Below are positions 35,639 to 45,198 of a stretch of 64,000 nt of DNA, piece after piece. A program made the translations under genes and the position numbers. Where the stretch lies: NCBI GenBank assembly GCA_947561715.1, contig OX387197.1, positions 21,664,266-21,728,265 on the forward strand, read 5' to 3'. Each line of letters begins with the position of its first letter. The first letter of the stretch is position 1. The notes beneath the pieces were generated by a model, which did no database searches, was not told the DNA's origin, and worked only from the letters and a program-made list of their open reading frames with translations. Source of the stretch: Ascidia mentula. Its lineage: Eukaryota > Chordata > Ascidiacea > Phlebobranchia > Ascidiidae.

Positions 35639-37558
35639 TCAAGAGCCAAGTTGCTGTTGAATGACTGTTGCAAGCGCCATCATCTGAAGGTATTCGTCCG
35701 CGCCGTCGCACAAACACTTGTCCACAATCTGCCACAATGTAAATATTTATTTGAAGGGCGATTTTGGGGGATGGCTGCAACATGTGCAGCGATTTTTTCG
35801 CCCCCATCGACTGGGTGTAATTAGTCACGAAGCGATCTTAAGAAAAGGACTTGCCGGAGTGTACAGCAGTGTTTCCTATCATTTTTTGTTCGCGGAAAAA
35901 GGGAAAGTTATGTAAGTTGACAAAGAAACCAAAAAACAAAAACAGTTTTCGCCTTAATTTCCGTGATTTTATTTTTACTGTTGGCCCAACGAACATGTTC
36001 ATCAACTTGTGCCGAAAACAATGTGGTAGTTCATGAAACTCTTCATATTTTGCCATAAAACTCTAGGATTTCACGAAACCAACTTCGTGAGGCGCTATAC
36101 CGTTAGGAAAACATGGAATCACAGAAATAAAACCATATTGGTCTGGGGGTTTGCATATATTTGACTGCGGGGGTAAATGTGTATTAACTAAGGGCATTAC
36201 TAGCAAGTGTTGATTGCTTTCATATCGCTTCACAATGTAATCCTGACATCCAAAAAACATAACGGAAATACAAACCGCAATTTTCTCCATTACGATGCTC
36301 TTCTGGTCGTCCGTCAACGTCAGCATGACAACCATCTCGTCGTGCAGTTGCGAAAGCACTTGAGTCGCTGGTAAAACAAAGAAAGTCAAAATATTCTCGA
36401 CGAAGTTTTGTATTTGCTCCTGGATAAAGTGGCGGTGCATGACAAATATTGGACAGCGCGACCTTGCGGACAAATTAATATTGGGGTTGTTGGTAACTGT
36501 GCTTACCAGCGTGGCCCTCGGCTATCATGTTGTTAACGGCGGCTTGCACTTTTTCGAACGAGTTGGATCGACAGCTTCTAATAATGGATGAGATTATTTC
36601 ACCGGGTACGACCTTAAATAGAAATGTGTGACAGAAAAAATATTTGAAAAGTTTAACTAAATAGTTAACACTGCGTGTTAAAAATGTACCCCCGTAATTT
36701 CCAGTACGTCCTCTCTGCATATTCCTTGCTCGCCTTTCAGTCTATGTGCGGTTTGAAGGAAGGTCATGCTTTTGCGCAAATCCCCATCCGAGCATATTAC
36801 GAGACTGTCCATTGCCTGCACGAATCAAGTCACCATGAGAAACTGGATTTGATGGGAAGTGGGTTCATTGTGTGACTAACAGCTTACACAATACCGTGGT
36901 TTAGCTGGAAACTAAATTTTACAATAACCGAATTGCAAACCACAGTTTCATATTAATTTATTACACAATACAATATGTGATAATTGTAAAGATTTTGCAA
37001 TGTGCGCATCTTTAGTTGTCAAGTTTGCTTGTCTCACACTCCTGTTTCATTGCTATTACAGTAGATTTTCAATGTTTTTGATGATAACTTACATCTTCCG
37101 ATATTTTGACACCCTCTTTTTCGCAAACCATCATCAGTCGCTTCTTCTGATCTTCAACAGAAAGAGGTTTAAATCTGAACTGTGAACATCTCGAGGTGAT
37201 CGGGGCAATTATCCTACAAAATAACATGCCATACCAAGTTAAATGGCAACTTTTAAAAAACTTCATCAGAATTTCAGTAAATCAACCACATGAACAAACA
37301 TTTAGACATTAAAACTAGGATGTTGATCATTGCAAGTTGAACATCTACATACATAATACAACATGCAACTTTGTCATAAGCGTGACTACGGTCACTGTTC
37401 TCATGTTTTATTACCTGCTAAGGTAGTTGCATATCAGACAGAATCTTGTGGTCTTGGTTTGCTTTTCCATTGTCCTCCTTAATGCTTCTTGCGCAGCCTT
37501 TGTCATCGAGTCCGCCTCATCCAGGATAATGATTTTGTATGGGGGACATTTTTTGCCG
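35639..37558 (-). pseudogene. RFC4: Truncated RFC4 copy: exons 5 to 10 only
   Basis: Six exons on the minus strand, 37558-37415, 37213-37093, 36815-36690, 36612-36507, 36367-36276 and 35728-35639, match exons 5-10 of the complete RFC4 at 41958-44802 in length, phase and splice sites. The copy begins inside intron 4, where the duplication breakpoint lies (37596/37597), so the start codon, Walker A exon and promoter are missing. The frame is undamaged: DEAD (Walker B), SRC and the C-terminal [17 protein letters not shown] all read through, with only a few substitutions such as Asp to Gly in exon 8. Absence of decay suggests a young duplication. It would make protein only if transcribed from a new promoter, so I call it a partial, probably non-functional copy. 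Confidence 0.85.
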
Positions 37559-38600
37559 CTGTGAACAACACAAACATGTAAGGTTGTAAATTGACGTTCT
37601 GAAGGTGTACAAATTTCAGATACCGGCTAATAGCTGTTAAGAGCATACATACGAAAGGCTATAGTTGTAGACTGCCGTGTAAAAACGTACACCGTATCCT
37701 GATTTTCGATGTCCACTAACCTTTTATCTCGATAAAAACACCTGCATTTAAGTGCTTTACGCTTTCTGATTCGTTATTTTCTTTCTAATAAGTGACTCGC
37801 GTGCGCCCCCATGCGTCCATCGTGTTTTTGCCTCGGGTTTTAATTTTGTGTGTGTGGCGCACGTTTGTACAAAAAAAAAACAATAATTTGTGCACCGCCG
37901 GCTTTGCCTTTTCGTTTTCTGTATTCCTGTCAATATGTTTGATTTCGTTGGACTCGCTTATCAAGTCGTTATTAAATTTTACCCCCACTTTCCCGAGTGC
38001 TGTATGGTTACGAAACTAGCTGAGGCAGCCCCGGTATCATGGATATGTTTGTACCACAGGAATGCGGCTATGGTAATCGCCTGCATAAACGGTTTCTCAC
38101 AAGTTGCGCACCACGAAACTGTTGTTCTGCCATAATCACCCTTGTCCAATGAGTTTCTTGCATGTCTTTTAAAGGGTGGACATGGGAGTACGTAGGGTCG
38201 TGAGTTTAATCCCGTTTGTAGCGTAATTGTTCGAAACTGTCTTCATTGCCTTCAGCTGATTTTCCTTCATGGTGTTTATGTATTCAAAGGTTTGAAGAGA
38301 AAATGGTTTAGAGGCATTACTGCACTTTTATGAAAAAATCGGACATTTTAGACTGTTCCTCGTGGAGCTAATATTCGGAAATGCGTTCAGAAAACCTAGA
38401 CCTGCAAATCTTAACAAGTCTGACCTCTGCCAAAGAAACAAAGAGCAATTTCTTTAGGTTTATTGGCGTTTTTTACGTATTTCAATCACAATTTTATTGA
38501 ACTTAGGCGAGAATTAGAAACAAAAGAGCGAGCGTGACAATGACGAAGTTGCAAGAATCATCCAATTAATTTACACGCAAATGTGCACAAATGAACCGAT

Positions 38601-40023
38601 TCAGTCGTTTCTGCCGTACAGCCTAAGTTGCTTCCTCCTCTGGTTGCTTCCCTCGTATGACATGCCGGCGGACAGAAGGAACCCGCCGCTACCAATCCAG
38701 GCAAGCCACATGGAGTACCCGTAGCCACTGAGATAGATGTATTCCACAATATCTTCTTTCACGTTGGTGATGTAACCGCGGTCGTTAATTGGCTGTGGGA
38801 TTTGGGCGCAGTAGAGCACTGCTGCGATGATTACCAGGGAAACTGTGGGTGCAAAAGATAAGTTTGGTGAGCGGTAAAGTAAAATAATATTGAAGCCTTT
38901 ACTTGATTTAATATAACTTTGGATGCACGGAGTAGTTTTATCTCATTTTTGTCGGTCTTTTATATTCCCTACAAATGTCAACTCAGCCAATAGTCCAAAG
39001 TTAAAATTGATCCTTAACAGTGATTCTACGCAACGACTTACACGTTAGGAAGTAGTAGCACATGAGTACATTTCCGTGCGACTTTTCATATTTTTTCTTC
39101 TTGATAAAAACGATGTTCGCTAAAATTCCGAAAACGCCCACGATGATTCCGGCCATCATCAGAGCGCGAACTGCTGTGAACCAGGTTGAGTAGAAGAAAT
39201 CTAAACGAACATAGTTTTATTGATTGGACGTGACTGTAAGAAGTGGGCAACTAATAGTTGTTATCGTTCACTGCTCCCCTTTTATCACTGTTATGAAATT
39301 TAAGTATGTTGGGTAGATATGGTTACCTCAGTGGTTATTTGTTTGGCGAAAGAATCAAATGTGCTGCTGGACTATGAAATTGTTATTTTGGGCTGTAACA
39401 TATGTCACAGAAACCAGTGTTTGTATTGCGTAATGTTTTTCGTGCAGCTTTGCACAAGTATTGCATAATCCCATAATGTGACCCAAATGATTTAGCCATC
39501 GAATATTCCCGAGTAAAGTGATTCATTCAACATCCTGTTTACCACATAAAATGTTCTCCTATGCTTATGTCACATCACACCTATGTTCTTGTATTATATT
39601 ACTTCAAGCGCCTCATGATATCATGTGACATTATTAACCAATCAGCTCTCAGTATGGAGAGCTTTAAAAAGCCCAGGTTAGACCGGTAAATTCATTCTAT
39701 TTGACTCTGTTTGATTCTATTTGATTCCATTCGATTCTCTTTGTTCGCGTACCCACAAACCATGTTACATAAAATTTATTAACCTTTACAACATCTATCC
39801 CCTCACCTCCGTGATATGTTCCTGTGCTGGTCCAAGAGTAAGTCACCCCGCTTGCGTCGTCGGTAAGTGCCCACAGACCAATGGTGACCCCTCTGGTAAC
39901 TGTCCAGTCTTGTGTGGCCATGCCGATGACAACCAGGATCATTCCTGTTATCGCCGATACACACGCCCACAGCAGTGGCGGTTTTGACACATCATGCAGT
40001 ATAGCATCTTCGTTAACTCCCAT
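38601..40023 (-). CDS. Claudin/PMP22-like four-transmembrane protein, copy B, 205 aa
   Basis: Exons 40023-39807, 39200-39042 and 38842-38601 (minus strand) join in phase and mirror copy A. Copy B is two residues shorter: one Gln codon is lost near the end of exon 1 and one codon is lost in exon 3. A few substitutions are present, for example Asp in place of Val at the exon 1/2 junction. All four membrane segments and the GLW motif of the first loop are kept, and there is no stop or frameshift. Intron 1 carries an LTR fragment absent from copy A. Both copies probably remain functional. The same caution about family assignment applies as for copy A. Confidence 0.72.
39394..39745. mobile_element. 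LTR fragment in intron 1 of claudin-like copy B
   Basis: The sequence from TGTAACATATGTCACAG to CCATTCGATTCT matches the first ~350 bp of the solo LTR at 10990-11471. It lacks the 3' third and the terminal CA, and it replaces about 180 bp of intron present in copy A (about 34050-34240), so a deletion accompanied or followed the insertion. It lies well clear of the splice sites. Confidence 0.75.
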
Positions 40024-40557
40024 TGTGCTTCTATACGATTTGCAAGACCTAGTATGCTGTTCTGCGGCTGTAAAATTAAAACTCTTTTACTAAATTAAAT
40101 GTTTGAAACGTTGAAGTCTAGCTATATGGCAGCTGAATTTATAGCAGCCATGTTTAAATTGTAGTATGCCTGGCAGCAAATGTAGCACAGTAAATAAACA
40201 TATTAAGTTATAAGTATAAAATGTCAAATACATTAAGCGTCCAAATTGACTGAAGAATTGCTCTATATAAATAATATACACAGTAGCATAGGCAACAAAA
40301 TTTGTCAGTAAACTTAGGTTCACACGACGACCAACACAGCAATATTTAGGCTACTTCATGAAACAGTTTTGATCCTGCTAATGACGTAATGACCGATCTG
40401 GTAGACGGTCAAAAAGGCTTCTCAATTGAGCTAATTCGCTACGACATAAAATCTGCGCTTATACACAATACATCGGAGATCGTATTTGTTTCTACAACCT
40501 GGACTTTTTATTTTGACAACGTTGTTCGAGCTATACAGGCCTGTATTTGTTTATAGA

Positions 40558-41380
40558 CCGCATGTCAGTAATTATATTAAAATAGTTTTGCCCGCGGGGA
40601 ATGCCCGTCTTGTACTCCTGCGTCAAAGAGAGTCTCAGTCTCGTCACATAGCAACCGGTGATGCGTTGGGGTCAATTTTTTGGTTGAATGAGCAAGAAGT
40701 CACGTGGTGTAGCCAGGGCGATTTTCAACGTGTTTGGTGCAGTTTTAGTGCATTTTTTGCTCTTCTCAGTTAGTCAGACGTTTGGTGCAGGGTGCTGTGA
40801 AAAGTTTAGTTGAAAAACCATCAAAATGTTCAAGGGCATGTAGCTCAAAATTGAATCACAGAAGTATACCTTAATTTGTGATTTTATGTTAGGCCCGCCT
40901 CTTGGCTACGCAGTAAGGTGAAAACTAGTTGCAAAATAGTTGCTCTAAGCACCCCCTAGGGGTCATTTCGGTCCCCGATCAGTCATTATTTTAGCTGAAT
41001 GGGCTGCAAAAAATGTAAGATGGTTTTGCGAAAAAATGAATCACAAAAACCTCATCCAATTTGCAATTTAATGTTGGCCCTAACCCTTTTCTACGCAATG
41101 GCAAAAAAATTGTCACAGGAAAGTTGCGTTTGTTGCCCCCTGGGACTGTTTTTGCTATCCTGTAGGACAAAAGATCCTCCTAGAGGCTCCTCAGATCCTT
41201 GCTGTGTTTTGGCGGATGCAGCCGCAATCAATTTTTTTCTCCATGAATAGTACCAATAGATCTTCATGGGTCACTGACCACAGGAATTGTTGTTGGCAAA
41301 AAAGAAATCACTCAGTATGGGTAATAATGGTGATAGCCTTCAAAACTAGATTTTTGGGCTTTAATACTGATATGCGGGCT
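40558..41380. repeat. Insert of about 0.8 kb specific to unit B, with internal duplication
   Basis: Unit A runs from TTTATAGAC straight to CTCTATCCCCTTCCGG (about 35040-35075), whereas unit B has about 0.8 kb between the same points. Inside, two diverged blocks about 190 bp apart resemble each other: one starts TGAATCACAGAAG (about 40853) and the other TGAATCACAAAAAC (about 41037), each followed by an ATTT...TTAATGTTGGCCC-like stretch. No terminal repeats or coding frame are evident. It may be a repeat insertion in B or a deletion in A. Confidence 0.55.
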
Positions 41381-41957
41381 ATATCTATCCCCTTTCGGTA
41401 GATATGTTAACACAGAATACATACGAAGCCAACTTTCTTCGCCTCACCAACCTTGCATAACTTCCAACAATTGCTCTTAATCCCGAATCGTGCGGGCAGG
41501 CAGCGATATTTAAGTGTGTTTGCATAATTCGGTGCCTTTGTGCAAGTCAGCACTGGGCAGCGTTAATTATTAAGCCTCAAATCTCGTTCGTACACTTTGT
41601 TAAAGCTTTTCAATGCATGTACACCTGTTACAAGAAATTCATTGAATTTCGTGGGGCATTTTCTTGTTCTTTAGTTTGAGACCAATGAAATGTTGGCTCT
41701 TTGGCGCGTGTGCATGGAGGGAATGGAAGAAGTTCACAACATTTCGAATTCAATCTTCACTTAAGACGAAAACAGAACAATCACGAGTTCACAAATAAAA
41801 GCAACTTTGGGGTCGGGTCAACTCGCGCCAATCATTAATCCCGCATCGGCAAACAAACCGCCAAGTTGTGCAATAAGTGGTATTAATTAAAGGAAATTTG
41901 CTGTGTAACGAAACAGTGACTTCCTCGGCAGCAGGATTGTCCAGTTTCTGTATGAAG

Positions 41958-44802
41958 TCAAGAGCCAAGTTGCTGTTGAATGACTGTTGCAAGCGCCATC
42001 ATCTGAAGGTATTCGTCCGCGCCGTCGCACAAACACTTGTCCACAATCTGCCACAATGTAATAATTTATTTGAAGGGCGTTTTTTTGGGATGCCTGCAAC
42101 ATGTGCAGCGATTTTTTCGCCCCCATCGACTGGGCGTAATTAATTACGAAGCGATCTTAAAAAAGGATTTGCCGGAGTGTACAGCAGTGTTTCCCATTAC
42201 TTTTTTGTTCGCGGAAAACGGGAAAGTTATGTAAGTTGACAAAGAAACCAAAAAACAAAAACAGGTTTGGCCATAATTTCCGTGATTTTATTTTTACTGT
42301 TGGCCGAACGAACATGTTCATCAACTTGTGCCGAAAACTATATGGTAGCTCATGAAACTCTTATATTTTGCCACAAAACTCTAGGATTTCACGAAACCCA
42401 CTTCGTGATGCGCTGGTACAAAGTTAGGAAAACATGGAATCACAGAAATAAAACCATATTGGTCTGGGGGTTTGCATATATTTGACTGCGGGGGTAAATG
42501 TGTATTAACTAAGGGCATTACTTGCAAGAGTTGAATGCTTTCACACCGCTTCACAATGTAACAATCCTGACAACCAAAAAAACATGACGAAAACACAAAC
42601 CGCAATTTTCTCCATTACGATGCTCTTCTGGTCGTCCGTCAGCGTCGGCATGACAACGATCTCGTCGTGCAGTTGCGAAAGCACTTGAGTCGCTGGTAAA
42701 ACAAAGAAAGGTCAAAATATTCTCGACGAAGTTACGTATTTGCTCCTGGATAAAGTGGCGGTGCATGACAAATATTGGACAGCGCGACCTTGCGGACAAG
42801 TTAATATTGGGGATATTGGTAACTGTGCTTACCAGCGTGGCCCTCGGCTATCATGTAGTTAACGGCGGCTTGCACTTTTTCGAACGAGTTGGATCGACAG
42901 CTTCCAATAATGGATGAGATTATTTCATCGGGTACGACCTTAAATAGAAATGTGTGACAGGAAAAATATTTGAAAATTTTCACTAAATAGTCAACATTGC
43001 GTGTTAAAAATGTACCCCCGTAATTTCCAGTACGTCCTCTCTGCATATTCCTTGCTCGCCTCTCAGTCTATGAGCGGTTTGAAGGAAGGTCATGCTTTTG
43101 CGCAAATCCCCATCCGAGCATATTACGAGACTGTCCATTGCCTGCACGAATCAAGTCACCATGAGAAACTGGATTTGATGGGAAGTGGGTTCATTGTGTG
43201 ACTAACAGCTTACACAATACCGTGGTTTAGCTGGAAACTAAATTTTACAATAACCGAATTGCAAACCACAGTTTCATATTAATTTATCACATAATACAAT
43301 ATGTGATAATTGTCAAGATTTTGCAATGTGCGCATCTTAAGTTGTCAAGTTTGCTTGTCTCACACTCCTGTTTCATTGCTATTACAGTGGATTTTCAATG
43401 TTTTTGTTGATAACTTACATCTTCCGATATTTTGACACCCTCTTTTTCGCAAACCATCATCAGTCGCTTCTTCTGATCTTCAACAGAAAGAGGTTTAAAT
43501 CTGAACTGTGAACATCTCGAGGTGATCGGGGCAATTATCCTACAAAATAACATGCCATACCAAGTTAAGTTGCAACTTTTAAAAAACTTCATCAGAATTT
43601 CAGTAAATCAACCACATGAATAAACATTTAGACATAAAAACTAGGATGTTGATCATTGTAAGTTGAACATCTACATACATAATACAACATGCATCTTTGT
43701 CATAAGCGTGACTATGGTCACTGTTCTCATTTGAAGTTTTATTACCTGCTAAGGTAGTTGCATATCAGACAGAATCTTGTGGTCTTGGTTTGCTTTTCCA
43801 TTGTCCTCCTTAATGCTTCTTGCGCAGCCTTTGTCATCGAGTCTGCCTCATCCAGGATAATGATTTTGTATGGGGGACATTTTTTGCCGCTGTGAACAAC
43901 ACAAACATATAAGGCTGTAAATTGACGCAAAACTACAATTTTGCAAAATACGTACTCATCTCTGTATGTGTTGGCAGTAAGTTGAGCAAATTTTTTGACT
44001 TTTTCTCTGATCACATTAATTCCTCTTTCATCTGATGCATTAAGCTCCAATACTCTCTCTGAAAGCAATTTGTTAGTCATTGGCATTACGCAATGAAACA
44101 AATATTGTTAAGTGAGCAGCATACAGGGCCACTGTTTTATCCTTTTAGGTATCGCCAGTGCAGCTTTGTGGTTGCTCCAATGATTATTTAAAACAAATAT
44201 TGCCTGTGTACCTTTGAAAAGTTCTTTGCCATACAGTTCATGTGCAAGCGCAAGGATTGTTGATGTTTTTCCAGTTCCAGGAGGTCCATAGAACAGCAGG
44301 TTAGGAAGCTGTATAATGTTGCCAAGGTAGAAATTTTTTTTATAAAAACCAATAAATTCAAACTTACATCAGCTCCAGTCAAACTCTTCCTCAATACTGA
44401 GACAACTTCATCTTGGTGAGCCACATCATCAACACACTTGGGGCGACTGTAATTGAAAACGATTTTAACAATTTAATATGTATGCCATTTCAATAGTGTG
44501 CTAAACCCTGATTGTTTGCAATTTGTGAGAAGCAGTTTTTGTTTTTTGAGTTAATTTTGCGCAGGTTACTGAGAAAATTTTGAGGATTTTCAATCTGGAT
44601 GACAAAAAAATTTAAAAAAGTTTTCAAAACGACCACTTTAAAACATCTGCTAAAAATTCCCATACAAAAGCACAAGAAAGTTAACACCTTGAACTTACTA
44701 TTTTTCCACCCATGGTTTGTTTTTTGCAGTTTCTTCCTTTTTCGCCTTTTGTTTGACAGGATTCTTGTTGAGGCCACCACCCTGCTTTAAAAACGCCTGC
44801 AT
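41958..44802 (-). CDS. RFC4: Replication factor C subunit 4 (clamp-loader ATPase), 353 aa
   Basis: Ten minus-strand exons join in phase: 44802-44699, 44446-44368, 44308-44212, 44058-43956, 43889-43746, 43539-43419, 43141-43016, 42938-42833, 42692-42601 and 42047-41958. The N-terminus [14 protein letters not shown] and the block [20 protein letters not shown] are characteristic of RFC4 among the small RFC subunits. AAA+ motifs: Walker [10 protein letters not shown] (69-77), Walker B LDEAD (140-144) and the SRC arginine finger (183-185). The C-terminal collar follows, ending [18 protein letters not shown]. Human RFC4 has 363 aa. The protein loads the PCNA sliding clamp onto primed DNA within the RFC pentamer in the nucleus. 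Exons 5-10 lie inside unit B of the duplication and exons 1-4 in unique DNA, so this is the intact parental gene. It shares its upstream region with the divergent GXYLT gene. Confidence 0.95.
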
Positions 44803-45198
44803 TCTCGTTAGGCGTCACAAATATTGTAATTATAAGCCTGCAAAATTACCAATGAATGGATCGAGTAAATTTCCCGCGAAACGAGATCATTCTCATTATT
44901 AATTCTATGTTTAGTAGATTTACAAATATTTTTGTGTTGATGAAAATTTTTTTCAAAAAATTAGCATTTTTTTAACAAACATCAATTCACAAAAAAAGTT
45001 ATAACTTTGGTTCGCCTCATTTATACTTCACAAATCTACATGTATTTGTCTTTGTGGCCTAGCAAAACGTCTTGGTGGCGTTTTACAACGGTGCTTTCCC
45101 TTGTTAAGACCACTCCAGAATTCAAGAGGATGTAGAACAGTTTTGTTGTCGATTTGTCATTTGTTGAGTTTGACGTTGATGGATATTGTGAAGGTAAA
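44803..45198. promoter_or_regulatory. Divergent promoter region between RFC4 and GXYLT
   Basis: Only 396 bp separate the start codons of the minus-strand RFC4 and the plus-strand GXYLT gene, so this AT-rich interval must hold both 5' leaders and both promoters. I see no convincing TATA box. A head-to-head arrangement of this kind often means a shared, bidirectional, constitutive promoter; that is inference. Confidence 0.6.

Larger units (their letters stand above)
31749..37596. repeat. Tandem segmental duplication, left unit (A)
   Basis: This 5.85-kb unit matches 37597-43927 along almost its whole length, with scattered substitutions and a few large indels. The unit starts with TTCTGAAGGTGTACAAATTT at 31749, and the same sequence begins again at 37597, directly after TTGACG of an RFC4 intron. 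It contains a complete claudin-like gene and RFC4 exons 5 to 10. Unlike unit B it carries a hAT-type element (32463-32942); it lacks B's LTR fragment and 0.8-kb insert. Confidence 0.9.
37597..43927. repeat. Tandem segmental duplication, right unit (B)
   Basis: This 6.33-kb unit repeats 31749-37596. Its right end is at about 43927, after GTAAATTGACG in RFC4 intron 4, where unit A instead jumps to the start of unit B. Differences from A: no hAT element, about 180 bp of claudin intron 1 replaced by a 350-bp LTR piece (39394-39745), and an extra ~0.8 kb at about 40558-41380. Confidence 0.9.
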
